A DNA stretch of 64,000 bases from Zopfochytrium polystomum (Eukaryota > Chytridiomycota > Chytridiomycetes > Chytridiales > Chytridiaceae). This document shows, piece by piece, positions 1-11,212 of the stretch (position 1 is its first letter; each line of letters opens with the position of its first letter). Below the pieces are notes generated by a model. It was not told where the DNA came from. It was given only the letters and a program-made list of their open reading frames with translations, and searched no databases. Made by a program: the position numbers and the translations under genes. The stretch covers positions 236,950 through 300,949 of the forward strand of contig JAIVFJ010000064.1 in the NCBI GenBank assembly GCA_025765615.1, read 5' to 3'.

Positions 1-267
1 GGACTGCGGGTGATCGTTGCCACACCGCCCGCCCGTGCATGGTCCGTCGCGCCAAGCACCAGAACTTGCGGAACACGCGGTGTTCTGTTTTTCTGTCTCA
101 CCCTCTGTCAGAAGCGGTCATTTCACGAAGTGGCGCGCGTAAAACGACTGCGACTGAGGGTTAGACAAACAACCCTTGTACTGTATATGCGTGCTCCATC
201 GTTTACAAGGTCTTCGTGCTGCACCCCTTCCTGCCGCAAGATCCCAGGCCCTCCAGCAACCCCTTGA

Positions 268-606
268 CGCCTCTGGGCAACATCCCCCGAGCTCGCGAGG
301 GAGGAAGCCGGCGCGCCTTTTCTTCGCTGGGCCAGCCGCCACGGCGGCGGCATCGTTGTTTGCCGAGCCCTCTTCAACGCACTCGTCTTCTTCGTCACAG
401 ATCCCGAGGCACTGAGGAGGATCTACGTCACGCATGCCTATTTCTACAACTGGCCTGAGTTTATCGCGAACCTCGTCAAAGAGTGACCTGCTGCATCGGA
501 ATTCGGTTTTCTCTTTTGTCGCCTCGCCCTTTCTCTAACAAGGCGTTATGATTGTTTGCGTTGACGCACAACCCCACTCTCGTCCCACGCGCACTCACAC
601 ACAAAT

Positions 607-643
<37 letters not shown>

Positions 644-751
644 CAACACACACACAAACACACAAACACACAAACACAGGTTGGTCGGCGAAAGCGTCCT
701 CTGTGCCGTCTGCGCCACCCACAAGCGGCAGCGCGCCCTTATGAACCCATA
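268..751 (+). pseudogene. Cytochrome P450 N-terminal fragment (relic)
   Basis: The open frame 268-482 encodes a segment with VTDPEALRRIYVTHAY and ends NLVKE. This resembles the part of a P450 just before the C helix. A GT-AG intron (483-679, filled with CA repeats) joins it in phase to 680-751, which reads LVGESVLCAVCATHKRQRAL, the C-helix region. The same block recurs in the minus-strand P450 relic at 9.4-11 kb (VGDSLLSAVGATHNRQRAM). The frame stops at TAG 749-751, and no I-helix or heme-binding region follows. It is therefore truncated, or its 3' part lies elsewhere. The upstream boundary is uncertain because a TGA sits at 265-267. Family assignment rests on motif similarity and on the paralog. 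Confidence 0.6.
592..679. repeat. (CA)n microsatellite inside the P450-relic intron
   Basis: Imperfect CA dinucleotide array that runs up to the inferred 3' splice site at 679. No coding content; the ORFs across it are low-complexity. Confidence 0.9.
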
Positions 752-1315
752 GGAGCTGGCCGGAAGTGCGATGCCTTCCCATTATCGTGAGTTAGCAATT
801 TCCCACTGTGTTTTGAATTTTGCGCGTGGGGACCCTCGTCTCAGAGTGCATGGTCCTACTCTGCGGAGTTTGAGAGAACAAGCAGGTTTTGGACAGCCTA
901 GCTGTGGCAGTTTGGGTGCGTAGGTGCGCGTTGTTCGCGTTGCTGAGACTTTGTGGGCAAGTCGCCTACGTCTGGCCAGCCACAGGGCTTCTACAGTTTG
1001 AGATCCTTAAGTTTTAAATTGTGGAGCTTGACATAACGGTAAAGTTAGAGTCGAGGAGAGAGCAAACAGCGGGTAGTCCGCGAGAAGAAGGGCAGGAAAA
1101 CACTTGTGACGGCGAGAAAACGTGCGTGAGGGTGAAAAACGCGTGCGTGGGCGAGAAAACGCGTGAGAGGGCAAGAATGCAACGGATAAGGCACCCCACA
1201 GCTCGAAAAGGACGCTCACCTGCTCCAAACCTAACAAAGAGAAATTGGAAAAAATTAACAATGGAAGACACCTAAGTCCCAATCACCTGGTTGTTCAGAC
1301 GACCAGGATAACATC
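752..1315. other. Intergenic; short tandem repeat near 1108-1175
   Basis: No convincing gene. Around 1108-1175 a unit of about 20 bp built on GCGAGAAAACGCGTGxG is repeated three to four times with divergence. The open frame across it (1021-1275) is repetitive, basic and unlike any family I know. Confidence 0.5.
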
Positions 1316-1450
1316 ATGGACAAGCGTGAAATTGAAAGAGTGGAAGACCAGGAGGACCAAGAGGACCCGGAGGACCCGACGGACCCGGCGGACTTGAACT
1401 CAGAGGACTTCAAGGAATCTTGTGAGGACAACAGGCTGTTGAGCCTGTGA
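1316..1450 (+). CDS. Small acidic ORF, 44 aa, unknown
   Basis: An ATG at 1316 opens a 44-codon frame ending TGA at 1448-1450. It is highly acidic, with tandem ED/DP motifs (EDQEDQEDPEDPTDPAD). An AATAAA-like sequence (CAAATAAATTAAG) follows within about 15 nt, which would suit a 3' end. It may be the last exon of a decayed gene rather than a stand-alone peptide. I recognise no family. Confidence 0.25.
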   Translation: MDKREIERVEDQEDQEDPEDPTDPADLNSEDFKESCEDNRLLSL

Positions 1451-1686
1451 CCTCAAATAAATTAAGTGTATAGCCACCTGTCTTGACCTGCACTTTGCTG
1501 GCAAAACGTGACTAGGCTTGGATTCCTACTCTCTTATTATTTATTGGGTTTCCATACAGCCTCTGACTGGCTCCGTCTGTCTGCCTCTGAGCTCTACTTA
1601 TTATTAATTATTTTTATTATTTATTATTGGCGTCGTTGCAGACAGAAAGACTCAGTCTTGATTCTAATTGCTGATTCAAGGTTCCC

Positions 1687-1740
1687 TTGCTCAGTGATTA
1701 GAGTACCTTCAATTGGGAAGGTGCCAAGTTCAAGACTGGC
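1687..1740 (+). repeat. tRNA-derived (SINE-like) segment
   Basis: TTGCTCAGTGATTAGAG (1687-1703) matches a tRNA D-arm/A box. An anticodon-like hairpin (ACCTT...AAGGT) and AGTTCAAGACT (1727-1737) follow, the latter resembling a B box. The T stem pairs poorly and no acceptor stem closes the fold, so a functional tRNA is unlikely. A SINE head or tRNA pseudogene is the better reading. Confidence 0.35.
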
Positions 1741-2769
1741 TAGTTGACAGACTGAACAGAAATGCATGGAAATGATGTAGGACTGAAACTCTTCTGTGGG
1801 AGAAGTGCTAGGCCCAGATGGACAGAGTTAACAAGATGATGGCAGAGCTAACAAGCTCTACCACGTGCTACCATGATGTAATGCCTCATAAATGGGTATG
1901 GGATCACAGGGTTTTCTTATCTATTCATTGGTGATTTTTACTTATTTTCTCAATTAGTAATTTATCCTGTTTTTCCTGTTTTTCCCGTTTTCTCTTTTAT
2001 TTCTTCCTTGTTGTCTCTGTCTGTGTCTTTCCTTTCTTCTGTGGCTGAGATCGACTGTCTTCTTCTCTGCACCAATCATTTCTTGCCAGCCCTCTCCACT
2101 CTGTTTGCCAAGAAATGCCCATGATTCTCGGGCTGTCTTCCTTGTTTGGCTGGTTCAGCCCCATTTCTTGGTGACTCACTCCTCCCATTCTTTTCTTTAC
2201 TATTTTATTTATGGTTTTGCTGTTTTGTATGTGTTTTCCCTCCTTTTTCCCTCCTCCCTGGTGATTCCAACCCTTTCCTATTTAAGCAGCTGCCCTCCAT
2301 CTTGTTGAGTGTGTGAACCTGTGCCTGAAGTTGCCTTGCCTGCCCTTTTCTTCCTGACTGTATGTAGAGCTGGGGGTGGCAGTCTCCTGGTGTGTGACAG
2401 GAGGTTGAAGTCCTCTTGGCCATCATGGCACTGTGCTGGGTTCAAGCCCCAGTGCACCTCACCAATTCTGCATGCTGTTTAAATTGGACTGGGTAGGAGC
2501 CACTTGGTGATGGAAGGATAGAGGGTAAATCTGTGGTGGTGTCTCTAGGTTCCTGTCAATAACATCTAGTCAAATCCAGGTCTCTCAAGGGGATATGAAT
2601 GAGCTGTCTGGTCAGGTACTGCTGCAGGAATGGTCTCTCAGGTATGTCCCCTCCTCACTGGTTGTTGGCTCCTGTCACAGCAGCTCCAGGTCAGTTGACT
2701 TTTGTCTCTGTGTGCAACACCCTTTGTCTGCTGTGCAGATACCTCTGTCCAGGCCTCTGAACACCCACT

Positions 2770-2980
2770 CGTTGATTTGCAATGCTCCCGATGATTTCAA
2801 ATCATCTTATGTCTGTGGGAAGACTGGTCACTGCACATAGACCTCTGGACAGACCTTGGTTGATTTGAAATGCTCCTGAAGATTTCAAATCATTTTCTCT
2901 CTCTGTGGGGAGACCAGTTGCTTGCACACAGGCTCCACACAGAGCTTCGTTGATTTGAAATGCTCAGATTATTTCAAATC
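2770..2980. repeat. Three tandem copies (~85-90 bp) each with a GATTTGAAAT/ATTTCAAATC hairpin
   Basis: Copies start near 2771, 2860 and 2950. Each contains GTTGATTTGxAATGCTC, a few bases, then (G)ATTTCAAATC, which can fold into a short hairpin, followed by CTCTGTGGGxAG. Divergence is moderate. No coding function is seen. Confidence 0.65.
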
Positions 2981-3956
2981 CCCCTCCCTCTGTGGGAAGG
3001 GGCTTACAACACTCCCCAGAGCAAAGTCCTGTCTGAAGCAGTTTGCAACTTGTTCAGATAGGCAAAACAGGAAACTGGTCAACTTCCCTGCAGGAGTATA
3101 AATTGGGTAGAGTTTTCTTATTGAAAATAAAAGGCACTCTCACTCCAATTTGCCAGTCCCTGTCTAAAACAAGCTCCCTTCGCCCACTTGCCCTTGGTCG
3201 CTTTCTACACTTGCTCCCTTGTACAAGTCCTTGATTTAAACTTCAGTTGTATCCTTTCTTTCTTTCGACCTCTCAGCCACTTGCTTCGCTTTGCAGCCTC
3301 GACCCTTCCACCTTCTTGCGACACTGCCTTCACTCACAACGTCGCCTTCTACACTGCAACTTCAACAACTCCCAAGGGGCGCAACACAACTACACAATAA
3401 AAGAGAGAAGAGGGCAACAGGGGTTTTATCTCGCAAAGAACCTAATCTCAAACACAACAGGTGCAGTTAATAGCAATAGGACAGACAGGATGCGACCTAG
3501 TGCCCCTCGTTGCGGGGGGTGCTGGAGCTCTTGTCGTCACCAGCAATGGGGAGAGAGAGATGGAATCGACTATGTAGGGGTTGGAAGGTCGCCAGTTGGG
3601 AACTCGAAACGGAAACACCGACGGTCATACATGCACTCCACCAGGCTGGGTTGGCATGATCACTTGACCAACAGGCTTTATTGCCAGGCGGCGGCCCACC
3701 GTCGTCATCGTCGTTGTCTTCGTGGTGGGCAGGCACCTGGGATCCTCACTCCAGCAATAGAGCCTGCAGTGTCATACCGTCACAAGAGGGGCCAACGACA
3801 TACTCTCTATACTCTGTATTGGTGCCAAAGGACAGAAATCAGATTGAAGAAAAAGGAAAAAGGGGAATGGCCCAAAACAGAGAGAGAAAATTGCAAGTCA
3901 ACCCCCATGACTTGGAGCATCCAGCACAAATGCTCCAAGTTCCCCAACCCTGTGCA

Positions 3957-4045
3957 TGTATTTACCAAATACCCCTCTACCCAAATCTTCTCCTACCTTT
4001 CACATTCCTTGTATGCAGTCACCCCGCTACTCTGCTAGTGGGCCA
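3957..4045 (+). repeat. Dispersed repeat family A, copy 1
   Basis: ATACCCCTCTACCCAAATC and, about 35 bp on, CACCCCxCTACTCTGCTAGT recur in reverse complement at 18571-18653 with similar spacing. It is an interspersed element of unknown type; its ends are not defined. Confidence 0.6.
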
Positions 4046-4429
4046 GAATTCCCATTAATCCATCGGCGCACATCGCTGAACAAGACAACATCGCTGACGA
4101 CAAAGATGGAATCGGCAACTGTGGAGTTCTATCGGCCATTGTTGGAGGACTCACGCCATCCGCTTTATTGGCGCCAATCTGATGGCTTCAGGTGTGCACC
4201 AATGACACCCCCTTTTTTGCTGATGAAGAGCTCCCGCTTGACTCTAAACGCTCTCGTCAACCCGCTCATACTGCCAGGTAACTCGCTACCTGCTGCATTC
4301 CGCTGTTTCGCTGAGTGCCATGTTCTCTCGATCTCGTTTTAACTAAAAAGACACAACAAGGCTGGCCGGTGGCATGCGGCGAGAGGAGTAAATAGAGGTA
4401 GCCAAGAGGAGAAGCGCAAGCGCTCAATT
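4046..4429. other. Intergenic, nothing recognised
   Basis: The 3' flank of the peroxidase gene. I see no motif or ORF worth calling. Confidence 0.5.
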
Positions 4430-6290
4430 CTATGAGTGAGATATTCGAATGAAGGACAAAAAAACAACACAATTAAAAAAAGAAATCCATTCATGGGCAA
4501 CCGAAATAGGAACCGACGGTCCGCAGTGAGTCCGAGACGTCGCCAACAGAACCAGCGCCGTCGTCTGGTGCGGGAACGTTGAGTTCAGCGGCACGTAACC
4601 CATGAAGTAGATGTAGTCGTTCCGCGCCGACGTCGCCGGGCTCACGAACGGCTCCATGGTCAGGTTGCCCGGGACCAGGATGGGCAGGCCAGTCAGAGTG
4701 TCCGTGGCGAGCCAGTATGAGAGCACGACGGGAGTCGCGGTCGTGTCGAGCGACTTGTGGATCTAGTGTTTTTTGGTGTGCATGTGGGAACGAATTCAGA
4801 AGCCGGGCATAAAACAAAGAGGCGATCGCGTGACGACAAACGGAACATCAACTCACAGCGGCAACTATCTTGCCGTTCACGTCGCGGCAAGACTGCTTGT
4901 CGTCGACGAGCACGCGGTCCTGCAGCGGGAACCCGTCGCCGTTGTTGTCCTGCACCTCCTCGGTCCCGTCGGTCAGCGTTATGCGGACGCGGACGCTTGT
5001 CACGGACGCCGCCTGCGTCACATTGCGCGCAAAGGCGTAAAACGCAAACGTCTCGTTCCCAAGTCCGCTCTTCCCGACCCCGTTCCAGGCCGTCTGTCGC
5101 ACGGCCGGCACCGAGCACGGTGCGTCCGCGCAGCCGGTGTCCGAGCGATCCACAAAATCCAGCGCCACGGCGGCAATCGCTTCGGCGGGCCGCTCAGTCA
5201 CGCGCACCCGCACGTCGCCCGTAAACAACAGCTGTCCGTCCGCCGTCGGTAGCAGCCGCCAGTTGCGCGGCTTGACCTCGTACGGCACTACCGGCTCCGA
5301 CAGCCGCACCGCCGCCGGCACCGTCTCGATCATGCGACCCAGCACCGCGGCACACGTGTCCGCAAACGAGCGCGGCGACGCGGCCATGGCGCGGACGGTG
5401 CGGTTGCCGTCGGCGGCAAACAACCGCGCGTCCGATCGCCGCAGCTCGTCTGGCCCGTTGACCAACGGGTTCGTCGACGTCCCGGCCACGTACGCCGTGA
5501 CCACGGCGTCGTCAAACGTCGCGGGCGTCGCATCGAACGTGTGGAACTGGTTCGGGTACGTGCCGTCGTCCGGCACGATGGTCGGGAAGTCGCCTCCGTG
5601 CACGCCGCCCATCGAGTGCCCGCACGCCACCATGGCGATCGCCTCGGGCAGGCTGAACCCGGCGCGGCGGAACGTCGTGGCAAAGTCGTCCGCGGACTGG
5701 TCTGGGGCCGGCACACCACGCGGGCCGGGGCCGGTGGCGTCGATCCGGCCGACGCGCAGCGGGATGGTCGGACCGCCGCAGTGCCCGACGGCCGTCACCA
5801 GCGCCAGCGCGACGAGGTCCGCCAGCGGAGTCTGGCTGTCGTAGAATTTGCCGATCACGTCCAGCGTCGTCGTGAACGCGCTGCCCGGGTTCTCGTCAGC
5901 GCGGTCCAGCTCGAACCGCAGCGACGCGTCCACCCCGCCCGTGCCCGCCGCCGCGTCGTGCGTGATCATGTCGTGGAACGCGGTGCGCACCCACTCGGCC
6001 GCCGCGACGTGCCCCGCCCCGCCGCCAGAGTGCGTGCACGGCTCAATGTCGGTAGCGATGAAGCCGAACGCGGCGTAGCCGCTTTCTTGGTAGAGGAGGT
6101 CCTCGAAGCGGTCGTACGCCGGAGACGGCCAGGTTGGGCCACGTCCGGCAGCAGAGGCAGCCGCAGCAGCAGGTGCGGCGAGCAGGACGATGAGGGCTGC
6201 GGAGAGGGTAGCGGGGATGCGGAGGTGTTGGCGGGGGAGGCCGGCTGTTGCTGCTGCGTCAGCGAGTTGTTCTGGTGCTAGTGATGGCAT
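4430..6290 (-). CDS. Secreted heme peroxidase (plant/fungal class II-like superfamily)
   Basis: Two exons, 6290-4857 and 4762-4430, give about 588 aa; the intron 4763-4856 starts GTGAGT, ends CACTAG and is phase 0. Residues 26-46 are hydrophobic (signal peptide or anchor). The distal heme motif EWVRTAFHD (Arg102, His106), the calcium/structural motif GGVDAS (~118-123), ENPG, and the proximal histidine in MVACGHSMGG (His225) appear in the order expected for the superfamily. H2O2-dependent oxidation outside the cell is inferred. The protein is longer than typical class II enzymes, with about 250 residues after the catalytic core and a hydrophobic C-terminal tail; the last ~30 residues may be mis-terminated. 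Start codon: first ATG of the open frame. Confidence 0.8.
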
Positions 6291-6445
6291 CGCCGAAGGG
6301 AGGAGAAAGGAATGGAGGAAGGAAGGAAGGAAGAAGTTGGCAACGACGGTTGATGATCATTTGCTGGGCGGTTTGGTTTTATGATAAAATGCCTTTGATG
6401 ACCCTGGCGCATCTCCACAAACGCGCGCGCACACACACACACACA

Positions 6446-6598
6446 AGAAATAAAAGGGAAAAATAAATAAATAAAATAAGCGCCACGCCGGCCGGCTGCG
6501 GATTTCGTGTTGTTGTTTGTCTGTTGTCCGCCGGCTTTTCTGCGCATCTCCTTCAAATTTCTCTTCTTTTTCGCTTTTCCGAATATGGCAATGCCTGT

Positions 6599-6648
<50 letters not shown>

Positions 6649-6783
6649 ATATCTTGAAAAAGAAGAGAAATTTGAAGGAGATGCGCAGAAAAGCCGGCGG
6701 ACAACAGACAAACAACAACACGAAATCCGCAGCCGGCCGGCGTGGCGCTTATTTTATTTATTTTTTTTTTCCCTTTTATTTCT
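6446..6783. repeat. Large near-perfect inverted repeat (127-bp arms) around a GT microsatellite
   Basis: The left arm 6446-6572 is the reverse complement of the right arm 6656-6783, differing mainly in the length of an A/T run. The 83-bp spacer holds (GT)n at 6602-6647, and an (AC)n tract (6430-6444) abuts the left arm. The fold would be a hairpin stem of about 127 bp. The arms carry no transposase or clear target-site duplication. Confidence 0.9.
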
Positions 6784-6984
6784 TTTCCTGTTCATGTTTT
6801 TTTCGCGGGTGAGCAGCCTCACACAGCCACGCGCATTCCATCCCGCAATTTTTTCCTCGAGGGTCAATTGGGCAGTCATCTATCTATATAATAAAAAAAA
6901 CAAGGATTTGCGGCTAAACTGATTTTCTAATTGCAATTAGTGGAGCAGGGGGGGGGTTAATTTTTTGTCTTTGGTGCCCAATCA
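6784..6984. other. AT-rich spacer, nothing recognised
   Basis: A short interval between the inverted repeat and the minisatellite. Confidence 0.4.
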
Positions 6985-7514
6985 AAAATCGGCGGAAAAA
7001 TCGGAAAAGGAAGGAGCTCAATGCGTTGTCTGTCTCGGCGGAAAAATCGGGAAAGGAAGGAGCACAATGCGTTGTCTGTCTATCAGATTGTCTGTCTATC
7101 TCCCTGTCTGTAGGACTGGCAGTCAGTGGGCTGTCTGTCTCTCTGTCTGCCTTTCTATCTATTCGCTCTGTCTCTCTTCCTGTCTCTCTGCCGGCGTCTC
7201 TCACTCTGTCTCTCTGTCTCTCTTCTCGGTTTCTCTCCCTGTCTCTCTCTCCCTCTCCCTCTCTATCTCTCTCTCCCTGTCTCTCTCCCTCTCTCCCTCT
7301 CTCACTCACTCTCTCTCCCTGTTTCTCTCTCTCCCTGTCTGTAGGACTGGCAGTCAATTGGCTGTCTGTCTCTCTGTCTGTATCTCTATCGCTTCGCTCT
7401 CTCTCTCTGTCTCTCTTTCTCGGTTTCTCTCCCTGTCTCTCTGTCTGTCTCTGTCTCTCACTCTGTCTCTCTCTCTCTCTCTCTCCCTGTTTCACTCTCT
7501 CCCTCTCCCTCTCC

Positions 7515-7557
<43 letters not shown>

Positions 7558-8760
7558 CCTCTCCCTCACTCTCTGGGACTGACAGTCAACAGGCTGTCTG
7601 TCTCTCCATCTCTTCGCTCTGTTGCTCTCTCTCTCTCACTCTCTCTCTCTCTCTCCCTCTCTCTCTCTCTTTCTCTATCCCTGTCCTTCTGTCTCTCGCT
7701 CTCTCTCTCTCTGTCACACACACACACACTCTCTCTCTCTCCTCTCTTTTGAGCAGGGGGGTTGAGGGGGGGCAGCAGCCCCCCCAGGGGGCGGGAGCCC
7801 CCTGACTCAAAAACATATTTTCCTCCGTCTCTCTGTCTCTTCATTATCTCTCTATCTGTTTCACTGTCTCTGTCTCTGCCCTCCCTGCAGTTCTTGGTTA
7901 CTTTCTCGCTTGGGGGTGGGGCGACTCTGACCATGTCATTGGAGGCAGACCAACCCATCAGACAAGGCAGCTGCAAGCCACTCGACACAACCACAGGAAG
8001 GTGTCAGGATAGACAAGTGAGGAGTCTCTTTCTCTCTCTCTATCTCTCTTGATCGATTGAGCAGGGGTGGAGGGGGGTGGGGAGCCCCCTGACGGAAAAA
8101 ACAACCCAGATTCTCTCTCCCTCCCTCCCTCCCTCCCAACCTCTCTCTCTCACTCTCTCTCTTTTGCATTTCAATCATGCTCTAAAAACTAAAAATGGAA
8201 TGAAGTCAACGGGCTGTCTGTCTAAAAGAGTGGCAGTCAACGGGTTGTCTGTCTATCTCCCTATCTCTGGGAGTGGCAGTCAATGGGCAGTGTGTCTTGA
8301 TATCTATCTCTCTGTCTCTTTGCAGTCTGTGCCTTGACAGGCGCTGTAGGGTACCTCTTCAAAACACTCCCTCTGTCTGTCTCCTTCTGAAGCAAGCTGC
8401 TCTACTCAAGGGACCAAAGTGTGCATCAGTGTCTCCAACTTTGTGTGAATGTTGCTTTTCCCCTTCTTTGAAGATTTGCAACCAACCCAAAGGGAGAAGC
8501 AAGGGGTGGAGGGGAGGCTGCAGCCACCCCTCCTTGGGGTCACTGGGAGGAGGAGCCAACTGAAATGGTATATCGGTTAATGATTTTGCAAAGTCAACGG
8601 GCTGTTGTCTATCTATCAATCAATGACTGCCTCTTTGTTTGAACTAAAGTCAACGGGCTGTTTGTGTTTCTCCCTCTGGGTTCTGTGAGCACTTTGGAGC
8701 CAGTGCCCAGCTGACTGTTGCATTCAACAGGCTGTCAGTCTTCCTGTTGCAGTCAAATGG
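6985..8760 (+). repeat. CT-rich minisatellite with a recurring GGCAGTCAACGGGCTGTCTGTCT unit
   Basis: It begins with a ~48-bp tandem duplication (CGGCGGAAAAATCGGxAAAGG..., 6985-7080). Runs of CTGTCT/CTCTCT follow, punctuated by a unit of the form GGCAGTCAAxxGGCTGTCTG near 7112, 7345, 7576, 8200, 8230, 8272, 8590, 8645 and 8720. Three G/C hairpins (GGGGGGxAGCxGCCCCCC type) sit at 7752-7803, 8056-8092 and 8500-8555. The long open frames here are low-complexity artefacts. Confidence 0.75.
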
Positions 8761-9410
8761 GTTGCTCCATGAGCGGCCAAAGGCTGCAAGGCCAGCACTC
8801 AGTTTGTCAGAGGTCCCAGGTTTGCCAGTGTGGCTGTGCTGAAAGACTGCGACTTCTCTCTCTTTCTGTCCCCCTTTGTCTGTCAGTGTGTCAGTGGCTT
8901 GGGGCTAACACTCCAAGCTTTGTTGGTCACTCTCTGCTTGGCCTGCCACACAATGTTCATTGTGGCATGCCACTCTCCTTTCAATCCAGGGACAGATTGC
9001 CTGTGTGTGGGACAACCAATATCCATTGAAGGCTTTGTCTTTTTTTTTTTATGTTTTTTGGCAAGGCTTACAAGTTGACGGGCATCCCCTAGTCAGATTG
9101 AAAAAGGGACAGCAGGGCAGGAGGGAAGAACAGGGCGACTCGGCAACGCTCGCTCGACGTCCAACACAGAGATGCATTGGTGCCGAACGAACACGGACCA
9201 TTTGATCTTCTTATTGGCAACATGCCAATTCCTGCTTTCTCTCATTCTTTAAGATATTGGAGAGCATATTCCTCTAAGTAAAGGATAGACTAGGCTGGGC
9301 AAATCGCGTGCCTGATCTGGCGCAATTCCTTCGTTACTCTCCCGCCCCCTCCCGCTCCCTCGTAGTGGTGATCTGCTCAAATCTGGTGTGCGTATCAGAA
9401 CAGACTTGAT
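8761..9410. other. Intergenic, nothing recognised
   Basis: Decaying minisatellite sequence, then unique sequence up to the P450 relic. No supported gene. Confidence 0.5.
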
Positions 9411-10980
9411 CTACTGGAGCGTGCCGCTATAAGTTGAGCGGACGGTTTCATCATTGTGAGGAGAAGCTCGCTTGCCCGGGACGAGGGCAAAGTCGAATTC
9501 GCGGATCAGAATCGCCAAGAGAATTTCAGCTTGACAATTGGCTGATGCAGTTTCTGTTGGGGCACGGTTCCATGATTAGACTCAGAACCGCGCGGAGGCA
9601 GAGAGCGCGTCAGAGCCTCTTCGGCTTCGGCCAGCTCACCTGTCGGGGTTGAAGGAGTGCGCATCGTCGCCCCCAAGGACTTTAATCTATGCATGACGAT
9701 CGGCAGCGGGAGGATTTGGAACTTTGTAGCCTTGGATCTCGTCGACTTCGGCGGCATGCCTGTACAGGAAAGGGAGCGTGTGTATGAAGCGGATCGTTTC
9801 CTTGACGACGGCGTCTACGTAGTGGAGCGAGTGGGCGAGGTCGTACGAAAGGACCAGCGGATTCGACGTGGGGAGTGCGGCGGCGACTTCGGCATGGAGA
9901 CTCGTTTGGACGGCCGAGTGCTCGGCAAGGTGAATGAGCGCCGAGGTCAGAGCAGTGCTGGTGGCTTCGTGGCCCGCGTGGACAACGGTGAGGATCTGGG
10001 GATCAGATAGATGTGGGATGGTGCAATGTTAAGAATTTGGAGAAACTACGAAAGATAGCGGAAAACTGGTCTCTCAGCTCATTCCTCGACATCTCCCCGC
10101 GGTGTTTTGGTTGGCGCGGATTGCAGGTCCTTGGATTCCCCGTGCGCCGAGTCCCGACCCTGACGTCGTAAATCGGTCGGCAAGAGCTTTAGGACCAACA
10201 GCGCACGGAGTGCTTGGAAGCCAGCAAACGCGTGTTGTCCACAGCCGCTTTGAACGCGGCACCCAGCGCGGAGTTGTGGTCTTTGATTTCGTGAAAATCG
10301 TAGCCGAATGCTGTTTTGTTGGAAGTTATGTCCGCGCGTGAGTTTTCCGGTGTCAGTGAATCGGCGACAACTCGCCAATACACTGTTCTCCTCCCTCCCA
10401 CACAAAAACAAACACACAGACACACGCTACACACCAGTTCGCCCAATAATGTCGAACGTGCACTTTGACACCTCTTCAAAGATATTCAGCACGAGGCCAC
10501 CGTCCTTCGGCTGTCCCGCGGTCCTGGCGACTGCTGCTTCAGCAGCCACGACCTTGCGCCGCCACGACGCCGCGAGCTCGAAAACGGTCATCGCAAAGGT
10601 GGGGGTTATTTCGTCCAGCTCTTTGACACGGAACGAGGGGCTTAGCATCGCTCGCTGGCGATTGTGGGTGGCGCCGACGGCGCTGAGGAGACTGTCGCCC
10701 ACTTGCCTGTTGTATTTTTTTTTTTTTGTGTATGTTTTTGTGGTGTGTGGGGTTGGTCTTTCGTGGTGCAAAATGTATCCGAGCCGGGGAAAAAGCAACA
10801 GCCAGATTAAGTTAGCGAGAAGCGGATGCAAAAGGATGTGGTGTGCGGTTCGGCTCACTCTTTGACGAGGGTCTGAGTGTGCCAACGTCTGCGGCCGTCG
10901 TTGGGAAAGTGCGGTTGAGAGACATTGCCCCCGTGGCGGTCAATTCGACAACATTCGATGAAAAAATAACCACCTTATTG
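9411..10980 (-). pseudogene. Cytochrome P450 relic
   Basis: On the minus strand, TLVKE near 10873 is followed by a GTGAGC donor. Next come VGDSLLSAVGATHNRQRAM (C helix, ~10690), then a segment ending FEEVSKCTFDIIGRTG, FGYDFHEIKDHNSALG, and an I-helix-like HAGHEATSTALTSALIH (~9985-9935). The K-helix ExxR is in VKETIRF. After GYKVP the frame breaks: SFNPDR is followed by TGA where Trp is usual, the heme region survives only as NRNCI out of frame, and EILLAILIREFDFALVPG closes the protein, ending at 9411-9413. The C-terminal lesions make it a pseudogene unless they are sequencing errors. Exon borders are approximate. Confidence 0.75.
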
Positions 10981-11212
10981 GTCCAATGCCTGTCTTCTTC
11001 TAGGGGTCGTTCGGGAGGCCGTTTATTTGGGTGTTTGTCTGCCAAAAAAGTGGGGGGGTTGTTCGGGAGGGCACCGTTTGTGGGGGCGTGTGGGGGGGGT
11101 GCGTTCGTTTGCGGTGCAGTGGCGTTTCTTTTTCCGGTTTTTTTCCTAATTGCGAAAAAAACAGGGGGGTGGCTGTTTATTTTCTGTCTTTTCCGTTTTG
11201 CTCCTTTCACCC

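Larger units (their letters stand above)
1451..3956. other. AT-rich intergenic region, no recognisable gene
   Basis: T-rich, low-complexity sequence with scattered short ORFs and no conserved motif. It holds a tRNA-like segment at 1687-1740, a three-copy repeat at 2770-2980, and the start of a dispersed repeat at 3957. Confidence 0.6.

Noticed and set aside
476..790. Open frames rich in Cys-Val or His-Thr over the CA/GT tracts, also at 6278-6922, 16200-16660 and 48450-48820
   Set aside because: Translations of dinucleotide microsatellites; no gene-like composition outside the repeat.
2386..2458. tRNA-like segment with a good B box (GGGTTCAAGCCCC)
   Set aside because: No matching acceptor stem, D arm or anticodon arm; at most a chance match or very old tRNA relic.
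5137..6281. Long plus-strand frames over the peroxidase gene
   Set aside because: Shadows of the GC-rich minus-strand coding exon; translations are Arg/Ala/Pro-rich without motifs.
6914..7994. Long Ser-Leu-rich or Arg-Glu-rich frames on both strands
   Set aside because: Products of the CT-rich minisatellite; no start context, domain or splice sense.
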